DNA from: Arthrobacter gengyunqii
GTDB lineage: Bacteria; Actinomycetota; Actinomycetes; Actinomycetales; Micrococcaceae
DNA: 64,000 nucleotides
Reading direction: 5' to 3'
Assembly: GCF_023022985.1 (NCBI RefSeq)
Contig: NZ_CP095461.1
Span: forward strand, 558,001 to 622,000
Part shown: positions 34,977 to 44,917 of the stretch, piece after piece
Numbering within the stretch: position 1 is the first letter of the stretch
Layout of the letters: each line of letters begins with the position of its first letter
Position numbers and translations under genes: made by a program
The notes under the pieces: model-generated
The model's database searches: none
What the model was told of the DNA's origin: nothing
The model's input: only the letters and a program-made list of their open reading frames with translations

Positions 34977-35224
34977 TTTCCTTCCTGATGGCGGCACAGG
35001 ATGATCGGTTCCGGGCACGCACAAACCGCATCAACGGCGGCTGGATGCATGCAATACTTTTCCAGAATAATAATTCTCCGGCGCGTTCCCGGACCCGGTG
35101 GAAGAACCCGCTGAAGGCCCGCAGATGCCTGCAACGGCGCGGTTCTGAGCACTTCCGCAGGGTCGGCGCTATGCCCAAAGTCATAGCTTTCAGCCCGGCT
35201 TCGCCGGGATCCGGAATGCTGCTC

Positions 35225-38200
35225 CTAGTCCAGCAGTGCCCGGATGTCGTCGGCAGTGAGCGCTGAGCTAAACACGGCGGCGTCGTCCATCACTGAGCTG
35301 AAAAGCTTGGCCTTCTGCTCCTTGAGCGCCATCACTTTTTCCTCGATGGTTCCGCGGGCAACCATCCGGTAAACCATCACGTTGCGGGTTTGGCCGATGC
35401 GGTGCGTTCGGTCCACCGCCTGCGACTCCGCAGCCGGGTTCCACCACGGATCCAGCAGGAACACATAGTCCGCCTCCGTCAGGTTCAGGCCGAAACCTCC
35501 GGCCTTAAGGCTGATAAGGAACACCGGAGCCTGGCCGTCCTTGAAGGAAGCGATGACTTCGCCGCGGTCCCGGGTGGAACCGTCCAGATAGGCGTAGGGA
35601 ATGCCCGCGGCGTCCAACCGGGCTGCGGCCTTCTTCAGGAAGGAGGTGAACTGGCTGAAAATCAGGGCACGGTGACCCTCGGCGGTGACATCTTCGAGCT
35701 GCTCAAAGAGGGCATCGAGCTTGGCTGAAGGAACCCCGGCGTAGTCGTCGTCCACCAGCGACGCATCCAGGCTGAGCATCCGCAGCAGGGTCAGGGAACG
35801 GAAGACGATCATCCGGTTGCGGTCCAGATCCTTGATCAGGCCCATCAGTTTTTGGCGTTCGCGCTGCAGATGCATCTCATAGATCTTGCGGTGCTTCGGG
35901 CTCAGCTCCACCTCCAGCACCTGCTCCTGCTTCTCCGGCAGGTCCTTGGCAACGGCTTCCTTGGTGCGGCGCATCAACAGTGGGCGGATGCGTCGGCGCA
36001 GCCGGGCCAGGAGCTTGTTGTCCTCACCGCGTTCAATGGGGCGCTGGTATTCCTCGATGAACTTCCGGGCGGAGGGAAACAACCCTGGCGCCACGATCGC
36101 GAACAGGCTCCACAGCTCCAACAGGTTGTTTTCCATGGGGGTGCCGGTAATGGCCAGTTTGAAGGGCGCGTTGAGGTCGCGTGCGCACTGGTGGGCCCTG
36201 GTGGTGCGGTTCTTCACGAACTGCGCCTCGTCCAAGATGAGCCCGTCCCACTCCAGGGCGCGGTATGAGGCAAAGTCGAGCCGGAACACGGCGTAGGAGG
36301 TGACCACGATGTCGGCATCCGCAGTGAGTTCGGCCAGCGGCACTTTTGACTTGGCGGTGGTGTCTGGAATGGCGACTGCACGGAGTCCGGGGGTGAAGCG
36401 GGCCGCTTCGGAGAGCCAGTTCGGCACCACCGAGGTGGGGGCTACGACCAGGAAGGGCCTGCGTGCCTGGGTGTGTTCTTCCGCGCTGGAGCTGCCAGCG
36501 GACGTGCCGTCACCGTCGGCCCCCGCCATGCCGCCGTCGGCAACCGGCGCTGCGCCGCCGTCGGGCTGGGATGTCTGCTCCCGCGCATAAGCCAGCAGGG
36601 CCAGCGTCTGAAGTGTCTTGCCCAGGCCCATGTCATCTGCCAAGATGCCGCCGAGCCCGTGCTTCCAGAGGAACGCCAGCCAGTTGAAGCCCTCGGCCTG
36701 ATAGGGGCGGAGGTCTGCTTTCAGTCCGGCGGGCAGCGGCACCTGCTCTACTGAATCCAGTTCCAGCAGGCCGGTGACTGAAGCACGCCAGGCTGCGGCC
36801 TGTTCGGTTTCCTCCGCCAGCTCCTCCAACTCGGACCACAGGCCGGCCTGGTACCGGCTGATGGTCATTTCGCCCGTTTCCCATTCCTGCAGCCCTTCGG
36901 CTTCTTCCAGCAGGGCGTGCAGCTGGGCAAACTCAGGCCGGTCGAGCGAGAGATAGGTGCGGTCAACGAGCAGGATCTTGGTTTTGCCCTGGGACAGTGC
37001 CTTGAAGACGTCGGCGAAGGGCACGAGCCGGCCTTCGACGGTGATCATGATGCCGAGGTCGAACCAGTCCCGGCGCTCGGTTTCCACCGTGGTGATCTTT
37101 AGTTCGGGGACGCTGGTGAGCTCGCGGTAAGCGGGGCGCTCGCCAACAATGTCCACCCGTACGCCGTCGACCTTTTCGATTTTGGGGAGCAGATACTCGG
37201 TGAACTCTGCTGTGTCGATGCCCTGATAGGAGCGGCTGCGCGGCACCGCCCCCAGCACTTTGCCAACGGCGGTGAGCAGGTCAGCTTCAGTTGCCACATC
37301 CCGGTAGCTGGACGCGGGATCTGCCCGGGTGCCCAGCGGGATGCGGTTGAGGTCATCTCCCTGCCGGTATTCCCATTCCCAGTCCAGGAAGAGGGAGTCG
37401 TCCGGCTGGAAGGAGGCCGTGAGCACCAGCAGGGGCGGGGAAATCTCGGGGAACTCCACCGAATCGTCGCTGCTGGTGACTGGCAGGACTTGGCGGAGCT
37501 TGGGATAGAACTTTTCCAGGAAGACCGGGGCGTCCTCTTCGGGGATCATCACCGGTGCGCTGTTCAGCAGCAGGCCCTTGTCCTGATCGGTCAAGGGGCG
37601 GGCCGTGGGCGCCAGCGTGATGACGTTCTCCGGACTGCGCACGTAGATGCCGTGCCCGGCGATCAGTCCGGCGGCGTCGGCAGGGTACGGTTCGCCGTCG
37701 ATCTCCAGAACAGGAAGCAGCTGCAGAGGCACGGCGCCTGCCGTTCCAGGGGATTCCTTGGCGAGGGAATCTTTGGCGGCACGGACATCGAGGGACAGTG
37801 CAGCCCGCTGCCCCAGCCGGACGCTCGTGTCTTTCTTGGTGCCGACAAACTGCACGCCGATCCGCTGCGCTTCTTCCAGCAGTTGCCACAGCAGGGGGTT
37901 GGAGAAATCGTCCAGATAAAGCCACGAGTCGTTCTGGCCGAAGTAGCTGACGCCGTTGGAGCGGTGCAGAGCGGGGAACTGGGAAAACCAGCGGTGCTGC
38001 TCCGGATCCAGCTGCAGCCCGTATGTCTGGTAAGCAATGTTGCTCCACGCCAGGTTGTTCTTGACCCAGTTGCCCTTGGTGTTGCGGACCACCGGGCGGA
38101 CGCCGAGCCGAAAGGAAGTGTTGCGGTGGGCGCTTCGCGGAGCCGGAGCACCCCAGCGGGCGCTGATTCCCGCGTCCGTTGTCCTCACCTCAAATTGGAG

Positions 38201-38647
38201 CGCCAAAGGTGTGGCCGAGGCCTTGGTGCTTCCCGTCAGCGCGTGGAGGTCAGCGTCAATGAGTGTCTGCAGGGACTCCTGCCAAGCCGGCACCGTTGGT
38301 CCGGTGGAAGCTGAAGGTCGGATGAATTCCTGCCGCGCCACCAAATGGTCGGTATTGCTTTGCAGTGCGACGGCGGCAACGTGCTTGCAGTCGAAACCGA
38401 CCGGGCAGCTGCAGTGGTTGTCCAGCAACCGGTAGTCGCCCTGCCGTTTTTCTCCCAGCTGCAGCATGGTCCGGTACGGCACGGAGGAATGTCCGCGGAC
38501 CTTGGCGCGCAGTACTTCGGCCTCAGGCTCCCAGGCCAGCTCAACCACGGCACCGCCTTTGGCGTATGTTTGGCCGCGTTGAAACGCGGATCCGCCGACG
38601 ACCCGGATGATGTCCGTGACGTCGATCAGAGGCGGTGAAGAAGGCAT
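35225..38647 (-). CDS. SNF2-family DEAD/DEAH helicase with N-terminal SWIM zinc finger
   Basis: An 1140-residue SWI2/SNF2 ATPase. An N-terminal SWIM domain (CSCPVGFDCKHVAAVAL, near residue 80) is followed by a long middle region and the motor: Walker A ILADDMGLGKTLQTLALL near 670, DEAQ box LILDEAQFVKN near 804, and motif VI QAVDRTHRIGQTR near 1082. A Gly/Ser/Ala-rich insert with little conservation sits between motifs I and Ia (about 690-730). Such proteins translocate on double-stranded DNA; the bacterial role (transcription or repair) is unsettled. No ribosome site is obvious at the ATG. Confidence 0.92.
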   Translation of the reverse strand: MPSSPPLIDVTDIIRVVGGSAFQRGQTYAKGGAVVELAWEPEAEVLRAKVRGHSSVPYRTMLQLGEKRQGDYRLLDNHCSCPVGFDCKHVAAVALQSNTDHLVARQEFIRPSASTGPTVPAWQESLQTLIDADLHALTGSTKASATPLALQFEVRTTDAGISARWGAPAPRSAHRNTSFRLGVRPVVRNTKGNWVKNNLAWSNIAYQTYGLQLDPEQHRWFSQFPALHRSNGVSYFGQNDSWLYLDDFSNPLLWQLLEEAQRIGVQFVGTKKDTSVRLGQRAALSLDVRAAKDSLAKESPGTAGAVPLQLLPVLEIDGEPYPADAAGLIAGHGIYVRSPENVITLAPTARPLTDQDKGLLLNSAPVMIPEEDAPVFLEKFYPKLRQVLPVTSSDDSVEFPEISPPLLVLTASFQPDDSLFLDWEWEYRQGDDLNRIPLGTRADPASSYRDVATEADLLTAVGKVLGAVPRSRSYQGIDTAEFTEYLLPKIEKVDGVRVDIVGERPAYRELTSVPELKITTVETERRDWFDLGIMITVEGRLVPFADVFKALSQGKTKILLVDRTYLSLDRPEFAQLHALLEEAEGLQEWETGEMTISRYQAGLWSELEELAEETEQAAAWRASVTGLLELDSVEQVPLPAGLKADLRPYQAEGFNWLAFLWKHGLGGILADDMGLGKTLQTLALLAYAREQTSQPDGGAAPVADGGMAGADGDGTSAGSSSAEEHTQARRPFLVVAPTSVVPNWLSEAARFTPGLRAVAIPDTTAKSKVPLAELTADADIVVTSYAVFRLDFASYRALEWDGLILDEAQFVKNRTTRAHQCARDLNAPFKLAITGTPMENNLLELWSLFAIVAPGLFPSARKFIEEYQRPIERGEDNKLLARLRRRIRPLLMRRTKEAVAKDLPEKQEQVLEVELSPKHRKIYEMHLQRERQKLMGLIKDLDRNRMIVFRSLTLLRMLSLDASLVDDDYAGVPSAKLDALFEQLEDVTAEGHRALIFSQFTSFLKKAAARLDAAGIPYAYLDGSTRDRGEVIASFKDGQAPVFLISLKAGGFGLNLTEADYVFLLDPWWNPAAESQAVDRTHRIGQTRNVMVYRMVARGTIEEKVMALKEQKAKLFSSVMDDAAVFSSALTADDIRALLD

Positions 38648-38950
38648 GTTTTTATCGTCTCACGCAGCCCCGACACTTCCGTGACGGGCATCCGGGGGCT
38701 TGGTTTGCAGGTCTCCGGCGGCGATCTGGATCGGGGATATCGGGAGCGTCGGCGGGCCTTCCCTGCAAAGCGTTCGAATTCTCGCTAGCATCGTGGGCAA
38801 CGCAGATCACAATGGCGTGATCTGCGTGTACTTTCTTTTCGATGATTACCTGCTCCGCCCGGTCGTCTTCAGGCAGCAGAAGACGAGTAAGCGGTGGGGC
38901 ATAATTGCGCACAGGGACCATAGCCGTCCCTCGTATCCGGGGGGAAACGC
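38648..38950. other. 303-base divergent spacer between helicase and lipoprotein genes
   Basis: Frames of 80-90 codons exist on both strands but show no family pattern. The spacer contains the 28-base hairpin at 38800-38827 and presumably the two divergent promoters. The plus-strand lipoprotein start has a GGGGG-rich ribosome site. Confidence 0.5.
38800..38827. promoter_or_regulatory. Perfect 11-base inverted repeat in a divergent promoter region
   Basis: ACGCAGATCAC (38800-38810) and GTGATCTGCGT (38817-38827) pair perfectly around AATGGC, and a T-rich stretch follows on the plus strand. Because both flanking genes run away from it, an operator or small-RNA end is more likely than a terminator for either gene. 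Confidence 0.5.
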
Positions 38951-40777
38951 ATGAAAGTACAGAGCAGGCTGCAGCGCACAGTCCTGGCCGCCGTCGTCGT
39001 CTTATTGCTCACGGCCTGCACTGGGGAGGCCGGTGATGGTGGCACTGCGAACAGCACGGCTGCTCCGAGCAAGCCTGCCGTAGCCATAGGACCTGTTGCG
39101 GCGACCTTCGCCGGTGAAGGCAACGGAATTGGCGGAGATAAGGGAGTGCTTCCGGGTTGGGCCGATAAGGGTCAATGCGCGGTTGCTGCGAACCTCCGCA
39201 CGTTGTGCCACTGGTCCGGCGGCGGTGCGGGAAGCACATTGACCTTCGACGGGATTTTTACCTATGACCAGTATCGGAATCCGGTAGCGCTGGAGGAGAA
39301 CCCTCCGGCCGCCGTCGAGGGTCTGCCGCCAGACGCGATCATTCTCTTTGCCGAGCCGACTGCCGATGGCTTTGTCTTGGTCTACAGCGAACAGTATGGC
39401 GGCCAGCACACCATCCTCTTGACGGATTTCGAGGGAGCCCAGGTGTGGAGTGTGCCGGCTCCGGCACGCGTTGTCGATCTTGCGGTCACGGCCACTCAGA
39501 TCCTTGTGTCCACTGATGAAGCAGTGGTGGAGATTGATCCGGGCACGGGTGCCTCCCGGGACGCCGCTCCGGGCGGAACCACCCTGCTGGGCTACAAGAA
39601 TCCGCTCTCTGGACACGCCACATACCTTCCGGACCAGCGGGGACTTGCGGAAGCCGACGGCGGCCAGTTGGTGGATCCCCGGCCGCTGGTACTGCGGATG
39701 CTGAACTCTTGTTCCGATGATGCCGTCTGCTCCGGGCCGGCTGCCCTGTTGGCCGACCGCGAGCACGCCCTGATCACAGGTTCCACAGGTGATGTTTCCA
39801 CGGGTGACCGGGAACGAACCCTCACAGCATTCACGTCCGACGGCGATCCGGCCTGGACGCTGCCCGGAACACCCAACAGTGCGGTGCGTTATCAGGACAC
39901 CTATGTGCTGGGTTTCGATGGGGATGCGGCGGGTCCTGCCCGTCTGATTGCGGTCAACGCACAGACCGGGGAAAAGATTGGCGAAAGCCTGTTTTCCGGT
40001 GACAAGGCAATGGTTTTGGGTGCCGTGGAACAGGGTGTCCTGGTTCGTTATGCCGCTGATGTCGGGGGTGCTTATGACTCCATGCAGACCGTACTCGCGG
40101 TAACAGTCACCGAAGGCGAGCTGGCGGCCCGGGAGGAACCGTCGGCGTCGGCGTCGTCGTCGGCGGGACCGCGGACGGCTGGTTCCGGGGAATCTTCCGG
40201 TGCCTCGGGATCGTCCGCTGCGCCGCCCCGGCTGAGCGGCACGGGTCTTCCGCCGGGCTGGAGCACCTATGAAGGCGAGGACGATCCCTTCCGCCTTGAC
40301 CTTCCGCCCGACTGGACCGTGGAGTTTGTGCCCGGTGACGGTGCACCCGTAGGAAACAGATATACCTTCCGTGACGGCGACGGCGTGGAAAGCGCCGGAC
40401 TCATGACCAATATGAGCGGCTTGGGCGGCATATGCGGGGGCTCGCCTCCTTGGCCGGTATCGGAGCACAGGATTGCCCTGCCACATATGAACAGGGCGGC
40501 GACGCCGATTGCCAAGGAGCCTCTCTACCTGGAGACAGTCGCGGATGAACAGGGCGGGTTCTCGTACAGAGTCACTGACCTTCTGGGGCATCCGGGGGTC
40601 TGTCCCATCCACAAGCTTGCGGAGCCGGGCGGAGGTCTGGGCACCACCAGTTTCTCCGGTCAGATCACCGCTTCTGAACAGTCCACAGCTTCCGGTCTTT
40701 CCAGTGCCTCGGGGAGGGAGCAGTCCAAAGCCGCAGAGCTGCGGGCGATGATGCTCTCCTTCCGCGTGGAACGGTGA
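38951..40777 (+). CDS. Secreted lipoprotein of unknown function, beta-propeller-like
   Basis: A 608-residue predicted lipoprotein. A signal peptide with lipobox LLTAC places the lipidated Cys at residue 23. Residues about 50-390 consist of repeated beta-rich units resembling PQQ/quinoprotein propeller blades (VDLAVTATQILVSTDEAVVE, RLIAVNAQTGEKIGESLF). A Ser/Gly/Ala-rich linker covers about 395-430, followed by a C-terminal domain with several cysteines. It is anchored on the outer face of the membrane. No enzymatic residues are recognised. It ends three bases before the convergent DUF222/HNH gene. Confidence 0.72.
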   Translation: MKVQSRLQRTVLAAVVVLLLTACTGEAGDGGTANSTAAPSKPAVAIGPVAATFAGEGNGIGGDKGVLPGWADKGQCAVAANLRTLCHWSGGGAGSTLTFDGIFTYDQYRNPVALEENPPAAVEGLPPDAIILFAEPTADGFVLVYSEQYGGQHTILLTDFEGAQVWSVPAPARVVDLAVTATQILVSTDEAVVEIDPGTGASRDAAPGGTTLLGYKNPLSGHATYLPDQRGLAEADGGQLVDPRPLVLRMLNSCSDDAVCSGPAALLADREHALITGSTGDVSTGDRERTLTAFTSDGDPAWTLPGTPNSAVRYQDTYVLGFDGDAAGPARLIAVNAQTGEKIGESLFSGDKAMVLGAVEQGVLVRYAADVGGAYDSMQTVLAVTVTEGELAAREEPSASASSSAGPRTAGSGESSGASGSSAAPPRLSGTGLPPGWSTYEGEDDPFRLDLPPDWTVEFVPGDGAPVGNRYTFRDGDGVESAGLMTNMSGLGGICGGSPPWPVSEHRIALPHMNRAATPIAKEPLYLETVADEQGGFSYRVTDLLGHPGVCPIHKLAEPGGGLGTTSFSGQITASEQSTASGLSSASGREQSKAAELRAMMLSFRVER

Positions 40778-40780
40778 ATC

Positions 40781-42479
40781 TTAGAAAGGCGGTGGATCGT
40801 CGCCGTAGTCATCAGGTGCCGAGATGCCGGACGGCGTTAGCAGGAGCGCCTTCGTCGGATCTTCCGGCCGCTGAGAGCTGGAAGGCTGGCCGCGCTTTGC
40901 TTGTCCCGACATCGCCTGTCCCAGGGGCTGGTTAGAGGCCAGAGTGAGGTGCGGGTCGGTGCGGTAGGTCCTTCCGCCGGGCGAGGTCCACTCGATAATC
41001 CCCGGTGAGTGTTGTCGTGCTTTCCAGAAGCCGCGGGTTTTGAACATGTGATGCCGCCGGCAGAGGTGTTCGAGGTTGTCGTGGTCGGTGGTGCCGCCTT
41101 GGGACCACGGTTTGGTGTGGTCAATCTCGGAGATCACCGCGTTGGTCCTGCACCCGGGGAATCGGCAGGTTCCGTCGCGGGCCCGGAGCCAGCGCTGCAA
41201 CCCGGCAGGAACTTTCCGTCGCCGGCCGACCCGCAAAATCTCGTCGCTGCCCGGGTGACGTTCCACCGCTGTCCAGCGGGCTGCCTGCCGGGCAAGCCTG
41301 CGGGCGGTTTCGGGGCTGATGGGCCCGTACCCGTGCAGTTCCGCCGGCTGTTCATCAGCTCCGAAGAGGGTTTCCGCGGTGATCAGGACCAGGATTTCGG
41401 TGCGAGCCCTGGCCTTGGTGTCCTTGGTGCGGCTTTCGTGGGTGTTCCGGCCGTCGGGTTTATCATCGCGGACCAGGTCGCCGTTGGCGGGGCCATCGCT
41501 AGGTCCGCTGGGCCCGGCTGTACCGCTGCCCTCCCTCCCGCTCCTGGCATCCACATCAGCTTCTCCACCGTCATCCCCACCCTCGAGCAGATCCGCCAGG
41601 ATGTCCGCCCGCAACTCATCCACCCGCCGCGGGTCCCCGGCCGCCTGTTCCCCCCCGCGCAGCGGTCGTCAACTGCGTATAAATCAGCTGGGCACGGGCA
41701 GCCGGCAACAACGCCGACAACCAGGACATGCCATCCTCGTCCGGTGCCAGACAGACCCGGCGCCGCTCAAACGCTGTCTTATGCCGGACCTTGATCGTTT
41801 CCGGATATGTCTTTTCCCGCATCCGGCGGGCCTTCACCCGGAACTGCGACGACGTCTGACCCGCCACCGCAACCGCCAACAGATCCTTTTCAAAGCCAGC
41901 CAGCGCGGCCTCGGGGACATTCTGGGACTGATCCAGCACGGTTTGGACATGCCCGTAACTGAGGGTGCCCGCTTCCAAACCAGCCAGGGTTGCCGTGTGC
42001 GTGGAACACAACTGTCCCGCGTCACTCATCAGCATCTTCGCCGTGTTGGTAGGCAGGCACAGGATCGCGGCAGCTTCCTCCGCAGCAAGACTGAACGTCA
42101 GCCCCGGATCCTCCCTGCCAACGTCTTCCAGCAGGTCATCGCGGAAGACGGTCTCCATCCGGTGAAGGATTTTCGCTTGCTGGGCCTGCGCCCACCGCAC
42201 CAAAGCATCCAACCGGGACAACACCACCCCGGCTTCGTCCTGGGTCAGGGACTCAGCCGACTGCAAACTCAACGACCCGGTAAACCCGTCCCGGTATGAG
42301 GGACCAAAGCCGGCGGAGGCCTGCGCAGGACCATTCTGGGCGGGATCGCTATGAGCGGTACAGGAATCGGCCCTTCCGGGCTCCGCTTGGTAGACCGAGA
42401 GACTCGGCCCAGCAGCCTGTCCGGTACCGGTGGGTTCACCAGTGTCGCCGCGCCGCCGAGAAGATCCGTTCTGATCCAT
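40781..42479 (-). pseudogene. DUF222/HNH endonuclease (13E12 repeat family), frameshifted at a G7 tract
   Basis: Two adjacent frames together make one typical DUF222-HNH protein. The first (42479 down to 41616, 287 codons) carries DUF222 and ends soon after YTQLTTAARG. The second (41623 down to 40781) continues with DELRADILADLLEGG and has the HNH motif CRFPGC...SEIDHTKPWSQGG...LCRRHH. The break is a run of seven Gs on the coding strand (C7 at plus 41650-41656). With six Gs the frame is continuous through GEQAAGDPRRVDEL. It could be a true frameshift, a slippage-switchable gene, or a sequencing error. Confidence 0.82.
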
Positions 42480-42713
42480 GTCTACAGGCTTTCACCCGCC
42501 ACTGACATTTCCGTCCCAGAAACAGCCCCAGAAGGCCCAAAACGCCCCCTTTTGAGGCCCTTCAAATACCCGACTTTTCGCACCTAAGTACCTGCTCAGA
42601 AAGCCACATACCTAGGGATAACCCATGTCTGTGCAGATGTGGTCCAGGCGCCCCGCGGACGGCACAGCCTTAGGGCAGGACGGGGCAGGACGGAGAGTCT
42701 TGCAAGCCGAAGA

Positions 42714-43736
42714 TCAGCTCTGAGGCTTGACCACGGGAAAACGGCCGCTGGGCTCTTCGTCTTCGTCGAAATTGTTGGCGGCGGGTCCCACAATCAGCGG
42801 ATCAGGGGCGTGCGCAACAGACGTGTCTTTATTCGGATAATCCACGCTGTGCAGGACAAACCGCATGGCTTCCAGTCGGGCGCGCTTCTTGTCATTGGAT
42901 TTCACGACGGTCCACGGGGCGTCGCCGGTGTCGGTGTAAAAGAACATGGCCTCTTTGGCCTCGGTGTAGTCGTCCCACTTGTCGAGGCTGGCAAGGTCTG
43001 TGGGGGAGAGCTTCCACTGTTTGACCGGGTCAGTTTCACGGGCCGCAAACCGTGCCACCTGCTCCGCTCGGCCCACCGAAAACCACAGTTTGTTGAGCAG
43101 AACCCCGGAGTTGACCAGCATGCGTTCCAACTCCGGCACCTCACGCATGAACTCCAGATACTGGGCAGGGGTGCAATAGCCCATGACACGTTCCACGCCT
43201 GCACGGTTATACCAGGACCGGTCCATCATGACGATTTCACCGCCGCTGGGAAGCTTCGCCACATAGCGCTGGAAATACCATTGGGTGCGCTCGTTGTCAG
43301 TAGGCTTTTCGAGCGCCACGATGCGGGCACCGCGCGGATTCAGATGTTCATTGAAGCGCTTGATTGCTCCGCCCTTGCCGGCCGCGTCCCGGCCTTCAAA
43401 GATAATGAGCATTTTCTGGCCGGTGTCTTTTACCCAGAGCTGCATCTTCAAGAGCTCTATCTGCAGCGCACGCTTTTGTTTCTCATAGCTGCGTCGGCTC
43501 AGCTTTTTGTCGTACGGGTAATTGTGGCGCCAAGCATCGTCGTCGGCATTTGTCTTGATCTTCTTGCTTTTGATCTTTAGCTCGCGAAGTTCATCGAGCT
43601 CATTCGTGTAATCCTCCGTGACGGACACCCGCCTGACCTCTTCGGAGACCTCACCATTTACCCCGGTCTCCTGCTCGGGCAGCTGCTCAGCAAGCTGTTT
43701 GTCATCTTCTTTGACGGTGGTCTTGTTGGTAGCCAT
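42714..43736 (-). CDS. ppk2: Polyphosphate kinase 2
   Basis: A 340-residue PPK2-family enzyme that transfers phosphate between polyphosphate and nucleotides. The core has Walker A FEGRDAAGKGGAIKRF near residue 113, the lid region RTQWYFQRYVAKLP, and Walker B-like EIVMMDRSWYNRAGVERVMG. The first 75 residues are a charged extension (QEDD/KSKKIKTN type). The size and single domain fit class I PPK2. AGGAGA precedes the ATG. It is a stand-alone gene between the HNH pseudogene and the secreted nuclease. Confidence 0.92.
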   Translation of the reverse strand: MATNKTTVKEDDKQLAEQLPEQETGVNGEVSEEVRRVSVTEDYTNELDELRELKIKSKKIKTNADDDAWRHNYPYDKKLSRRSYEKQKRALQIELLKMQLWVKDTGQKMLIIFEGRDAAGKGGAIKRFNEHLNPRGARIVALEKPTDNERTQWYFQRYVAKLPSGGEIVMMDRSWYNRAGVERVMGYCTPAQYLEFMREVPELERMLVNSGVLLNKLWFSVGRAEQVARFAARETDPVKQWKLSPTDLASLDKWDDYTEAKEAMFFYTDTGDAPWTVVKSNDKKRARLEAMRFVLHSVDYPNKDTSVAHAPDPLIVGPAANNFDEDEEPSGRFPVVKPQS

Positions 43737-43821
43737 GGAGATCTCCTGAGCACGGGACGGTGACTACGAATCTACGTGTCCACGGCAGGCCAGGGAAGGG
43801 GGAGTCTGCACGAGATAGCCG

Positions 43822-43851
43822 AGGGGAGGCCCGGAAAACCGGACCTCCCCT
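43822..43851. other. Long GC-rich hairpin in the divergent ppk2/nuclease spacer
   Basis: AGGGGAGG and CCGG halves pair with CCGG and CCTCCCCT (43822-43834 with 43839-43851, one mismatch) around an AAAA loop. No T tract follows in either direction, and the flanking genes are divergent. Its role is unclear. Confidence 0.45.
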
Positions 43852-44005
43852 AAAGAGAGACAGCCCCCAGACGGGTGGCTCGCCTCATGATGTGCCTCAG
43901 GACCTCTGATTGACGGCTCTGACCTTTCCTATTTCGCGGCAGCAGTCATCAGGCGGGCACGCCGGTGGGCACTCCCGGCTGCAGCGTCGTCCATAATGAA
44001 TATCG

Positions 44006-44917
44006 ATGACTTCTCTACGCACCAAAGTTCTGTCCCTTCTCGCAGTGCCCGCAATCCTGTTTGGTTCCTCGGCCTGCACCCCTCTGACGGATACCGGAAC
44101 CGGAGCAAATGCCGGGGTTGGAACCGGGGACGGAAACAGCAGCTCATCGGTGCAGGACGCAGCGGCGGGATCTGCGCTGGAACAGCTGGACACTCTTCCG
44201 GTCAAGGGCCGCGCACCGAAGACCGGGTATGACCGGGACCAGTTCGGACCGTCCTGGGCCGACGTGGACCGCAACGGCTGCGACACCCGCAATGACATCC
44301 TGGCCCGCGACCTCACCGCCATCGTCTATAAGGATGGAACCAAGGAATGCGTGGTGGCTTCCGGAACCTTTGCCGACCCCTACACAGGCACGGTCATCAG
44401 CTTTGTGCGAGGCAACGAAACAAGCACCGCCGTCCAGATCGACCACATCGTGGCGCTCTCCGACGCGTGGCAAAAGGGTGCGCAGCAGCTGTCCGCCGAG
44501 GAGCGCCGCCAGCTCGCCAACGACCCGTTGAACCTCATGGCCGCTGACGGTCCGGCCAATGGGGCGAAGTCGGATTCCGACGCCGCCACCTGGCTGCCTG
44601 CCAACAAGGCCTTTCGCTGTGAATATGTGGCCCGCCAGGTCGCTGTCAAAGCCCGGTACGAGCTGTGGGTGACCCAGGCTGAGCGCAACGCCATCGCCGG
44701 TGTCCTCGAGTCCTGCCCCGACCAACCGGTTCCCGACGGAAGCCGCAGCGCGGAGGCTGCGGTTGCGAATCCGCCCGCCGCCGAAGCCGGAAACGCACCC
44801 GTCTATGCCAACTGTGCGGCGGTCAAGGCTGCCGGCGCGGCGCCCATCCGTCCCGGCGATGCTGGCTGGGACCCCAAGTTCGACGGCGACGGCGACGGCG
44901 AAGGCTGCACCTCCTAG
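44006..44917 (+). CDS. Secreted HNH endonuclease (GmrSD/DUF1524 type) with C-terminal excalibur domain
   Basis: A 303-residue exported protein. The N-terminus is a signal peptide ending in a lipobox-like GSSAC (Cys24). Residues about 75-235 form the DUF1524 HNH nuclease, with VQIDHIVALSDAWQKGAQ and NDPLNLMAADGPANGAKSD holding the His/Asn catalytic pattern. Residues about 265-303 form an excalibur calcium-binding domain (ANCAAVKAAGAAPI, then DGDGDGEGC). It would cut extracellular or envelope-associated DNA, for nutrition, competition or DNA uptake. It shares CTAG with the stop of the GH15 remnant. Confidence 0.85.
   Translation: MTSLRTKVLSLLAVPAILFGSSACTPLTDTGTGANAGVGTGDGNSSSSVQDAAAGSALEQLDTLPVKGRAPKTGYDRDQFGPSWADVDRNGCDTRNDILARDLTAIVYKDGTKECVVASGTFADPYTGTVISFVRGNETSTAVQIDHIVALSDAWQKGAQQLSAEERRQLANDPLNLMAADGPANGAKSDSDAATWLPANKAFRCEYVARQVAVKARYELWVTQAERNAIAGVLESCPDQPVPDGSRSAEAAVANPPAAEAGNAPVYANCAAVKAAGAAPIRPGDAGWDPKFDGDGDGEGCTS

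Noticed and set aside
38700..38954. 84-codon frame upstream of the lipoprotein gene
   Set aside because: It overlaps the lipoprotein start, shows no domain, and has no good ribosome site.
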